From contig JAUVCV010000027.1 of the NCBI GenBank assembly GCA_030595665.1, forward strand, positions 1 to 36,084: a stretch of 36,084 nt of DNA. The letters run 5' to 3'. The position numbers were made by a program, and so were the translations under genes. The notes beneath the pieces are model-generated. The model worked only from the letters and a program-made list of their open reading frames with translations, did not search any database and had not been told where the DNA came from. The stretch is from Methanogenium sp. (GTDB lineage: Archaea; Halobacteriota; Methanomicrobia; Methanomicrobiales; Methanomicrobiaceae). Shown here piece by piece: positions 30,006 through 36,084 of this stretch. Each line of letters begins with the position of its first letter. The first letter of the stretch is position 1.

Positions 30006-31208
30006 TTATATTAGTATATTAATAACGGCAACAAGGATACCCGCGCCAACCAGATCTATTGTACTTGTTATCACCGGAATTCCAAAATTATCAGGGTCAA
30101 GGCCGTACCGGAAGGATAAACCTGCAGTTGCATAGGATATCAGGTTTACAATCGTAATAACAATCATCCCGGATACGGTACAGATGCCAATGAGCACAAA
30201 AAGGCCAGGGGATGCAATGCCCATCAGCCCCGATGCTCCCTGGGCGATCAGGGCAATCAGGGGGAAGACAAACAGTGCATAGAGATATGAACCCCCAAAC
30301 TGTTCCAGCACCGTCCGTTCAGGATATACCCTCACATCAATTTCACCCATATGCATGCCTGTTGCAAGCCGCGAACAGAGGATCCCTCCAATCGAACCAC
30401 AAAGCCCGGTAAACGGGGGGATGATGATCAAAAACACGGCAAATTCCATGAACTGTTCCAGATCAAGTGTGTATGCCAGCCCTGCAAGTGTTCCGACAAC
30501 GGACAGAATCAGGAGAAGCGGCAGAATTTCGCGGTTTATCTCAAAGACAGGTTCGTCAAGGTACACCGAATAGACAATACAGGCAGCACTCAGAAGAAGC
30601 ACTGCAACAAAGAGAATATTGAGCACAATGGGAGCCAGTGTGACTAAGAAAAGGGTTGTTATGACAAGGACCGGTAGGGTGACAATATCTCCCGCCGTTG
30701 TAACAGATGGTGCTGCGATCATATCAAGGTCCAGGCCAAAGCGGTAACTGATAAGCACCACAATGAGCGTGATACCTATTACAATGAGCCCTGAAATAAT
30801 ACCTGAGACAACAGAGATGACCACATAATCGATAGCACTCAGACCCGCAATGCCAAAGACGGCACATATTCCGGAGACGATGAGACCCAGCCAGAATCCA
30901 ATTATTACCGTTGACAAAAAAGATGCCCGAAGATTTGATCCCAGCACGGACTCACGGGAAAACTCTACTTCAAACGCTCCGAGGTGCATCGATGAGGAGA
31001 GGCGGGAGGCAAGCACGCCGGATATACCCCCACGCATATTGATGGACGGGGGTACCATGACCATAAGTCCCGGAAGAAGATAGATAACGTCACGTGCTGA
31101 ACCGAGATAGATACCGGCGGCACTTGCGGCAAACGCACAGATAAGAAGAGCGACAAACCCAGTCAGAAACAGACGGGTTCGGGTGGATATCGGTAGCTCC
31201 AGTTTCAT
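30006..31208 (-). CDS. MgtE/SLC41-type divalent cation transporter
   Basis: A 400-residue membrane protein with about ten hydrophobic segments in two homologous halves, each an MgtE-type membrane domain. Repeated signatures are PGLMVMVPPSINMRGGISG with PPFTGLCGSIGGILCSRLA, and FGLDLDMIAAPSVTTAGDIV with YGLDPDNFGIPVITSTIDLV. Duplicated MgtE domains without the N-terminal and CBS domains are the SLC41-like layout, expected to move Mg2+ or a similar cation. The start is the ATG at 31208, preceded by GGGGAAGGTG; a GTG directly before it overlaps that site. The partner gene downstream probably supplies regulation. Confidence 0.88.
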   Translation of the reverse strand: MKLELPISTRTRLFLTGFVALLICAFAASAAGIYLGSARDVIYLLPGLMVMVPPSINMRGGISGVLASRLSSSMHLGAFEVEFSRESVLGSNLRASFLSTVIIGFWLGLIVSGICAVFGIAGLSAIDYVVISVVSGIISGLIVIGITLIVVLISYRFGLDLDMIAAPSVTTAGDIVTLPVLVITTLFLVTLAPIVLNILFVAVLLLSAACIVYSVYLDEPVFEINREILPLLLILSVVGTLAGLAYTLDLEQFMEFAVFLIIIPPFTGLCGSIGGILCSRLATGMHMGEIDVRVYPERTVLEQFGGSYLYALFVFPLIALIAQGASGLMGIASPGLFVLIGICTVSGMIVITIVNLISYATAGLSFRYGLDPDNFGIPVITSTIDLVGAGILVAVINILI

Positions 31209-31230
31209 CACCTTCCCCTGTCATTTTTTA

Positions 31231-32154
31231 TCAGCTCCGGTATGGTATTTCAATTATATCGAGATCATCAGGTGCAAACACCTGTCCAGAATAGTGTTCC
31301 CCTGCATCCCGTATATGCATTATTGTATTGGTATAGCGGGAACTGGTATGAACAAGGGCGAGACGGACAGCGTCAATCTGGGCCGCAACAACTCCAGCCT
31401 CCCCTGCTGTGGAGTGATACACCTCCGGTGCACGCTCCGCCTCACTTTCGTCAAAGGTGGCATCATGAATGAGAAGATCAGCATCCATGCCCCATCCCAG
31501 CCAGGAGCGCACATTCGGACGTGTGTCACCGGTGTAGATTACTTTCCTTCCGGGGCGTGACGGGCCGACGACCTGATCTGCAGCCACGACAGTCTCTTTT
31601 CCGTCAATTTTGACAGTTATATCTTCTCCACGCTGAAGTTTCCCAAAGAGGCGCCCCTCCGGCACACCAAGCCGGATTGCCTCCTCACGATTAAATCTGC
31701 CCGGGCGTGCGTCCTCTTCAAGGATATACCCCAGACCCGGTATTCCATGCTGAGCAGAGAACGCGCGGACCTGGTATCCATTAAATGGCACCACATCTCC
31801 GTGATTCAGGACCCGGGCGTCCAGCCTGAATCCCGGCGGTTTCTTTGCAAGTTTCAGAATACCGTCAACAAACTCGTCCACCCAGTGGGGACCGTATATG
31901 GTAAGAGGCTCAGTACGTCCCATAAATGAGAGCGTATGAATCAGACCGGGAACTCCCAGATAATGATCTGCATGCCAATGCGAGATGAAGATGGCATCAA
32001 CCGTAAAACCGGTACGCGCCCGCATCATCTGCTGTTGTGCACCCTCCCCACAGTCAAAAAGGAGGGTATCTGCCCCACGCCGCATCAGGATACAGGCCGG
32101 ATTCCGGTTCGGCGTAGGAAGGGCACCCGCTGTTCCGAGGAAATAGACCTGCAA
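31231..32154 (-). CDS. rnz: Ribonuclease Z (tRNA 3' endonuclease)
   Basis: RNase Z cuts the 3' trailer from tRNA precursors. The 307-residue metallo-beta-lactamase protein has the family start LQVYFLGTAGALPTPNRNP, the zinc motif SHWHADHYLG, GPSRPGRKVIYTGDTRP, and HDATF with a late VHTSSRY block. I place the start at the TTG at 32154, because AGGTGA lies 4 nt before it and this gives the normal N-terminus. The GTG at 32178 is itself within an AGGAGGTG site and would add eight residues. It sits 11 bp after the TIM-barrel gene and 19 bp before the mgtE start, inside the long minus-strand operon. Confidence 0.95.
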   Translation of the reverse strand: MQVYFLGTAGALPTPNRNPACILMRRGADTLLFDCGEGAQQQMMRARTGFTVDAIFISHWHADHYLGVPGLIHTLSFMGRTEPLTIYGPHWVDEFVDGILKLAKKPPGFRLDARVLNHGDVVPFNGYQVRAFSAQHGIPGLGYILEEDARPGRFNREEAIRLGVPEGRLFGKLQRGEDITVKIDGKETVVAADQVVGPSRPGRKVIYTGDTRPNVRSWLGWGMDADLLIHDATFDESEAERAPEVYHSTAGEAGVVAAQIDAVRLALVHTSSRYTNTIMHIRDAGEHYSGQVFAPDDLDIIEIPYRS

Positions 32155-32165
32155 CGTTTCACCTG

Positions 32166-32939
32166 CTATTGAAAACACCTCCTGAAAACTTCTTTGCTTA
32201 CCGCTGCTTCGTCCAGATTGCGCCCTTCAACTACACAAATGCCATGGTATGCAGCACTGATACGGGCACCGGCGTCATCCCAGTCAATGGTGCCTGCACC
32301 CAGGGCAAGATGTTCATCCGAACGTCCGTGGTTGTCGTGGATATGCATGTGTGTCGCCGTTCCAATACGCTCCAGATATGTCTCCACCTGACCAGTAGTG
32401 TTCGCATGCCCCAGATCCACGGTTGCATAGATGCCGTCCACATCCTCTATCATCCCATAATGTTCATCGGCTTCCATACAGAGGAAATCCGGAATTTTTG
32501 GCATATTCTCCAGACAGACGCGGACCCCGGTATCGATACCTGTTGCTCCTATTTGTCGGAGTGCCTCCTTGTGGAGATTCCATACCTTATCCGGCACCAG
32601 ACGCCCGTGGGGTGACACATATCCGGGATGAATCGTCACTACGTCTGTTATTTCTGCAGCCTTTGTGACACAAATCTGCATCTGCCGGATAGATTCCCGA
32701 TAGATGGGATCATTTATAGATCCAATATTGAGATCGGTAAACGGCGCATGGACGCTGATGGCGAGGTTTGTGGTCTCAATAATTTCTCTGATTTTGGCAA
32801 ACGCCTTTGGGTTGTCCAGCCGGTAATTACCGTCAGCTGAAATTTCCCAGCCATCATACCCGCACTCTTCGATACCATATACCCACTCCGGCGATGACCA
32901 CACTTTAGAGGAGGATGCGAAATATAGGGGAAGTGTCAT
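32166..32939 (-). CDS. Sugar phosphate isomerase/epimerase-like TIM barrel protein
   Basis: A 257-residue protein of the xylose isomerase-like TIM barrel superfamily (AP endonuclease 2 family). Barrel motifs with probable metal ligands are VTIHPGYVSPHG, VRVCLENMPK (Glu), YATVDLGHAN (Asp, His), THMHIHDNHG (His) and ICVVEGRN (Glu). Members include sugar isomerases and endonuclease IV; the substrate here is unknown. The start MTLPLYFASSSK at 32939 overlaps the previous stop (ATGA) with GGAGG 7 nt upstream, so the longer frame is not used. Confidence 0.85.
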   Translation of the reverse strand: MTLPLYFASSSKVWSSPEWVYGIEECGYDGWEISADGNYRLDNPKAFAKIREIIETTNLAISVHAPFTDLNIGSINDPIYRESIRQMQICVTKAAEITDVVTIHPGYVSPHGRLVPDKVWNLHKEALRQIGATGIDTGVRVCLENMPKIPDFLCMEADEHYGMIEDVDGIYATVDLGHANTTGQVETYLERIGTATHMHIHDNHGRSDEHLALGAGTIDWDDAGARISAAYHGICVVEGRNLDEAAVSKEVFRRCFQ

Positions 32940-33487
32940 GCACGGCCCTCCAGGCACTCACGAAGCAGTGCCCGTACTGCAGTCTCGTATTCCTCCAGAC
33001 TCCCACTATTGGTGACCATCACATCTGCCATACCCAGCGCTGCATCCAGTCCCCAGCCGCGTTCCCGCTCGTCACGGGCATTCAGTTCAGCAACTGAGGT
33101 GATATCATCCTCTCTGCCACGGCAAAAAATACGTTCCAGCCGCACCGCATCGGGACAGGCAACACCTACCAGATAAAAATCAGGGAAGTGTTCTCTGAAG
33201 AGCACGACTTCTGCCTCACTGCGTATGCCGTCAATAATGACAACATCTGTCCCACACGCCTCCACACGCGGAATGGTGAGTTGCGCTATTGCATCACGCC
33301 CCATCTCTGCACGCAGCTGTGCGGATGCTTCACCCATCGATAGATCAGACAGGGTTTGTCCTGATGTACGGACATATTCACGGATTGAATCTCCCATCAC
33401 CACAACGGGGATATCATGAACTCCTGCTATACGCGAAAATTCACCTTTCCCACTTCCGGGAAGGCCGACAACTCCAATTACTCTCAT
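32936..33487 (-). CDS. UPF0200 family P-loop kinase-like protein
   Basis: A 183-residue P-loop protein with MRVIGVVGLPGSGKGEFS at the start, VVMGDSIREYV near residue 30, and VVIIDGIRSEAEV as Walker B. A lid region with RGREDD and RDERERGWG follows. This is the archaeal UPF0200 pattern, related to dephospho-CoA and nucleotide kinases; the exact reaction is not established. The ATG at 33487 starts the P-loop strand properly and has GAGGA 11 nt upstream; the TTG at 33505 would add six residues. It overlaps the TIM-barrel gene by ATGA. Confidence 0.85.
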   Translation of the reverse strand: MRVIGVVGLPGSGKGEFSRIAGVHDIPVVVMGDSIREYVRTSGQTLSDLSMGEASAQLRAEMGRDAIAQLTIPRVEACGTDVVIIDGIRSEAEVVLFREHFPDFYLVGVACPDAVRLERIFCRGREDDITSVAELNARDERERGWGLDAALGMADVMVTNSGSLEEYETAVRALLRECLEGRA

Positions 33488-33506
33488 ATTTTTCTGTGTC
33501 CTCAAT

Positions 33507-34268
33507 TCAGTATTTACGGCGGGCCTGCAGGATGTCGGTTAAGACGAAAGAATCAGCAATGATTATCTGCCCGTTTTTATAGGTGACTTCACCATCATCC
33601 CGTGTGCGTATGCGGACAGGGCGCTGGATTTTGTCTGCAAGACTCTTCAGTTCATTGAATGACAGGGGGGTGATGTCACCGGAAACGCCCTGGTTTAATA
33701 CAAAGTCAACATCAGGCACTTCCCGGGAGATATATACCACATCATCCTCGCGGCCCGGAAAGAGGGTGACTACTGCCTGAAACTCTGAGAGTGCTCCGGA
33801 CAGATATGCCTCCCGGCAGAGGGCAAGTGAACGCTGCACCTTTTTTGTCACCTCAGGTTTCACTTTCAGCAGTTTGGGATAATGTTCCCACCGTGTTTTG
33901 ATATCCAGATGAACGAGATCAATGAGGGACCGCTCAATAAGTGCCTCCAGAGTTTCGGGAAACACGCCATTCGTCTGGACACCGACCTTCAAGTCCATTG
34001 CACGGCAGCCTTCGGCGAGTGCAATCAGTGCATCTTTTTGCATTGTCGGTTCGCCGCCGGAGAAAATAACCCCTGAAATAAGCATCCGGGATGAGTGAAT
34101 CATTTCAAGAATCTCATCGACAGGACGCGGGTCCGACCCTGTCTGAATATTTGGATTATGGCAGTAATGGCAGTGAACCGGGCATCCACGCAGAAATACC
34201 GTGCAGACCGATCGTCCTCTCCAGTCAACAGTACTTATCGGAACAAATCCTCCATAATTTACGTTCAA
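33507..34268 (-). CDS. nrdG: Radical SAM activase (anaerobic ribonucleotide reductase activating protein type)
   Basis: A 253-residue radical SAM protein. NVNYGGFVPISTVDWRGRSV followed by FLRGCPVHCHYCHNPN gives the CX3CX2C cluster motif and the N-terminus of NrdG-type activases; GVIFSGGEPTMQ is the SAM-binding GGE motif. It probably makes the glycyl radical of the anaerobic ribonucleotide reductase, which itself is not in the window. I prefer the TTG at 34268 because the TATA box at 34284-34295 predicts a transcript start near 34262, which would exclude the GTG at 34277. It is the first gene of the leftward operon. Confidence 0.85.
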   Translation of the reverse strand: MNVNYGGFVPISTVDWRGRSVCTVFLRGCPVHCHYCHNPNIQTGSDPRPVDEILEMIHSSRMLISGVIFSGGEPTMQKDALIALAEGCRAMDLKVGVQTNGVFPETLEALIERSLIDLVHLDIKTRWEHYPKLLKVKPEVTKKVQRSLALCREAYLSGALSEFQAVVTLFPGREDDVVYISREVPDVDFVLNQGVSGDITPLSFNELKSLADKIQRPVRIRTRDDGEVTYKNGQIIIADSFVLTDILQARRKY

Positions 34269-34283
34269 AAAAACCACCAGATA

Positions 34284-34295
34284 GTATATATGTAC
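34284..34295. promoter_or_regulatory. Shared TATA element between the NrdG-like gene and aroD
   Basis: GTATATATGTAC is nearly symmetrical and sits between the divergent genes. Leftward it predicts an almost leaderless nrdG-type transcript; rightward it would start transcription near 34313, about 95 nt before aroD. Confidence 0.45.
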
Positions 34296-34408
34296 GGGCG
34301 GAAGTCATTTGAAGGTTTCAATTATCTCAATGTCGGCGTCACCCTGACGGATGCATGCCAGACATACTATACCGCACGGGCACAAAACGGAAAAGAAGGA
34401 AAACAATT

Positions 34409-35026
34409 ATGAAGACGGTTGTGGCCCTGACACGTCCGGCAGATATTGATGCAGCTGCTGGTTCCGGGGCGGATTATATTGAACTGCGCATCGATCTCTT
34501 CCATGCGGGACCAGAGACCATCTGTCAAAGAGATGACATACCTTTTATTGTAACACTCAGGAGCAGTGCCGAGGGAGGAAAATTCTCAGGCAGCCCGGCC
34601 GAATGGTGGAAAATTGTTGAACCGTGGTGTCCGTATGCGGCATATATTGACATCGAACAGCAGTTCTCAGCGTATGCACATGAGGTCCGAACGCGCGGAC
34701 CAGGTGTCATCGCATCCCTCCACCTGCCCGACACACCGGATACCGACACTCTGTATGCCTGGGAGAAGAGACTCAGAGCGTACGGCGACATCCCTAAAAT
34801 AATCACGACCCCCCATTCAAAAGAAGATCTGCTGCGCCTGCTGACCATCACGGCCGCGACTGATGACACGATATGTACCGGGACAATAGGAACCGAGCTG
34901 AGATTTGGCAGGGTTCTTACCGGCCTCTTTGGATCAGAGATGGTATACTGCCACTTTGGCATACCCACAGCAGAAGGGCAGTATCATATCAAAGAAATGC
35001 GGGAGATACTCCGCCTGCTTGAGTGA
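34409..35026 (+). CDS. aroD: Type I 3-dehydroquinate dehydratase AroD
   Basis: Converts 3-dehydroquinate to 3-dehydroshikimate in the shikimate pathway for aromatic amino acids. The 205-residue protein begins MKTVVALTRP and contains ADYIELRIDLF, AAYIDIE, the catalytic His105 in ASLHLPDTPD and the Schiff-base Lys130 in GDIPKIITTP, then the lid FGIPTAEGQ. It is shorter than bacterial AroD, which is usual for archaea. The ATG at 34409 has AAGGA 8 nt upstream; the earlier start at 34355 is not supported. Confidence 0.93.
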   Translation: MKTVVALTRPADIDAAAGSGADYIELRIDLFHAGPETICQRDDIPFIVTLRSSAEGGKFSGSPAEWWKIVEPWCPYAAYIDIEQQFSAYAHEVRTRGPGVIASLHLPDTPDTDTLYAWEKRLRAYGDIPKIITTPHSKEDLLRLLTITAATDDTICTGTIGTELRFGRVLTGLFGSEMVYCHFGIPTAEGQYHIKEMREILRLLE

Positions 35027-35090
35027 ACGGCACGAAAAGGCGGGACTTCGTTTTCGCAGAACCACATTCCGGATACCATCCGGCATACAA

Positions 35091-35098
35091 AATATATA
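35091..35098 (+). promoter_or_regulatory. TATA box of the cyclo-ligase gene
   Basis: AATATATA lies 18 bp before the ATG at 35116. The predicted transcript start falls at or within a few bases of that ATG, so the message is probably leaderless, and starts upstream of it are excluded. Confidence 0.5.
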
Positions 35099-35115
35099 CA
35101 GGACACATACGCACC

Positions 35116-35709
35116 ATGAACCCAATCGTATCCACCAAAGAGACACTGCGTCAGGCACTGCGTCTGCGCAGAAATGAGATCACACCGGAAGAATATACCA
35201 CACGCAGTGCAGAGATAGCAAAACATCTCCTGAATATCTTACGGCCCTTTCAGACAATTCTTGTCTACTCATCGAAACCACCGGAAGTCGATACCCGGCC
35301 ACTCATCGCGGCACTGCTTGAGGAAAGAAAAAATGTCATTGTGCCTGTCATCCAGCGCGAGGACTGCAGTCTCCGGCTCTCATATATCAGAACACCGGAT
35401 GTGCTGGTGCCGGGCACATTCAATGTGCCCGAACCTCTCGGGAATGAAATCCCTGCTGATCCTGCTGAAATTGAAGTGGCACTTATTCCGCTCCTCGGGT
35501 TTGACTCCGGAGGGAACCGTATTGGATATGGTGCCGGATACTATGACCGGTTTCTTGCACAGCAGACACATTTTCCAACCATAGGTGTCGCATTCACCGT
35601 GCAGGAATGTGAAAAAATCCCCCATGAACCAACCGATCAGACGCTCGACGCCGTTGTGACAGAGTCAGGGCATACCACATTCTCCAAAAAATACGATTTT
35701 CATCCATAA
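35116..35709 (+). CDS. 5-formyltetrahydrofolate cyclo-ligase
   Basis: A 197-residue protein of the 5-FTHF cyclo-ligase (MTHFS) family, which turns 5-formyl-tetrahydrofolate into the 5,10-methenyl form using ATP. Family motifs are STKETLRQALRLRRNEITPE at the start, TILVYSSKPPEVDTRPLI, and the diagnostic LIPLLGFDSGGNRIGYGAGYY followed by DRF. In a methanogen the natural substrate may be a tetrahydromethanopterin-type or other C1 pterin; that is inference. The start at 35116 agrees with the TATA box just upstream; a longer frame from 35023 is not supported. Confidence 0.9.
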   Translation: MNPIVSTKETLRQALRLRRNEITPEEYTTRSAEIAKHLLNILRPFQTILVYSSKPPEVDTRPLIAALLEERKNVIVPVIQREDCSLRLSYIRTPDVLVPGTFNVPEPLGNEIPADPAEIEVALIPLLGFDSGGNRIGYGAGYYDRFLAQQTHFPTIGVAFTVQECEKIPHEPTDQTLDAVVTESGHTTFSKKYDFHP

Positions 35710-35862
35710 ATCAAATATAATCCACAATCACGCCCACTATAGGCCCCATCTTTTTTTCGCACAATCCTGATCCACAGGAATGCATTCTCCGCAACCCTGC
35801 AGCAAAATTTATATGGTATGGCACACTTACTATTGGTAAATATACCTGGAGAGATTATACCT

Positions 35863-35944
35863 ATGACATCATCAAAACCAGTAGAAGTTACCGTAAAAGA
35901 AGCAGCACATGAAGACGCCGGGCGCGGTATTGCACGCATCAGTA
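35863..35944 (+). pseudogene. 5' fragment of a Cdc48/VAT-like AAA ATPase gene, interrupted
   Basis: From the ATG at 35863 (GGAGA about 10 nt upstream, TATA at 35808-35815) the frame gives VEVTVKEAAHEDAGRGIARI. This is the start of the N-domain of archaeal Cdc48/VAT unfoldases. After about 27 codons the similarity stops abruptly and the frame ends at 35979 with the unrelated RGCCMNNLCQP. The break coincides with the start of an insertion sequence end. The rest of the gene should lie beyond the element, outside the window. Confidence 0.75.
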
Positions 35945-36008
35945 GAGGCTGTTGCATGAATAATCTATGCCAACCATAATATACATTTTCAAAACATAAA
36001 TTATATAT

Positions 36009-36029
36009 AATATTGTAGCGAACAATATT
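36009..36029. repeat. Perfect palindrome in the insertion sequence leader
   Basis: AATATTGT (36009-36016) and ACAATATT (36022-36029) flank a 5-nt centre. It lies between the TATA-like block (about 35998-36010) and the transposase ATG at 36039. It could be a binding site for the transposase or a hairpin limiting its expression. Confidence 0.45.
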
Positions 36030-36038
36030 GTGTGTATA

Positions 36039-36084
36039 ATGAGCTCAAGCTACCTGTGGATCAACAATTTCTCCTTCCATGCGA
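36039..36084 (+). CDS. Start of a transposase gene (partial)
   Basis: Fifteen codons (MSSSYLWINNFSFHA) run off the window edge. The position, just inside the element end and behind a promoter, says transposase; the fragment is too short to name the family. Confidence 0.45.
   Translation, partial: MSSSYLWINNFSFHA

Larger units (their letters stand above)
35945..36084 (+). mobile_element. Left end of an insertion sequence inside the Cdc48-like gene
   Basis: The sequence from GAGGCTGTTGCATGAA looks like the terminal inverted repeat of a DDE-type insertion sequence (several families begin G(A)GGCTGTTGCA). It is followed by AT-rich promoter DNA and the start of an open frame at 36039. The element continues past the right edge, so its family, other end and target duplication cannot be seen. 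Confidence 0.65.

Noticed and set aside
34095..34412. Plus-strand frames leading into aroD
   Set aside because: They overlap the radical SAM gene on the other strand and the promoter; the aroD start at 34409 is clear.

Overview
The window looks like a chromosomal segment of a methanogenic euryarchaeon, most likely of the order Methanomicrobiales. The reasons are archaeal TATA boxes with near-leaderless starts, strong GGAGG/GGTGA ribosome sites, the start of an archaeal Cdc48/VAT ATPase gene, an archaeal-type RNase Z, UPF0200 and DUF7123 proteins, an SLC41-type MgtE with a PhoU/TrkA-C partner, and a PEGA-domain surface protein with an archaeal C-terminal anchor. No rRNA or tRNA gene was seen, and the genus cannot be named from the sequence.

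Positions 1-8530 hold a complete type I-C CRISPR-Cas locus on the minus strand: promoter, cas3, cas5c, cas8c, cas7, cas4, cas1, cas2, an AT-rich leader, then an array of eight identical repeats that runs off the left edge. cas8c has an in-frame internal ATG behind a perfect GGAGG site, a candidate start for a separate Cas11c small subunit. Positions 8557-8987 hold a divergent, decayed hicBA toxin-antitoxin pair; hicA has a one-base frameshift. After about 700 gene-free bases comes an AT-rich two-gene operon (9685-12806). It encodes a small HEPN-like protein and an 895-residue protein with a ParA-like ATPase carrying a KGGVGR variant motif fused to a second P-loop NTPase. This is the best candidate for a little-described, probably defensive, system.

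From 13247 the composition and gene content become ordinary: a ROK sugar kinase divergent from ilvD, a short His-rich ORF, a thioredoxin-like protein, carA-carB, and a secreted beta-propeller/PEGA protein behind a palindromic operator. A Mn-type pyrophosphatase gene (ppaC) follows, with a solo-tnpB IS1341-type element inserted about 70 bp upstream of it.

Positions 26430-34268 are a long minus-strand run: radical SAM NrdG-like activase, UPF0200 kinase-like protein, TIM-barrel isomerase, RNase Z, MgtE, PhoU/TrkA-C, DHH/S1 nuclease and a DUF7123 winged helix. The first seven are tightly packed and probably transcribed together; the last has its own promoter. Divergently, aroD and a 5-formyltetrahydrofolate cyclo-ligase gene run to the right. 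The window ends in a cdc48/VAT-like gene cut after about 27 codons by the end of another insertion sequence, whose transposase starts just inside the window.
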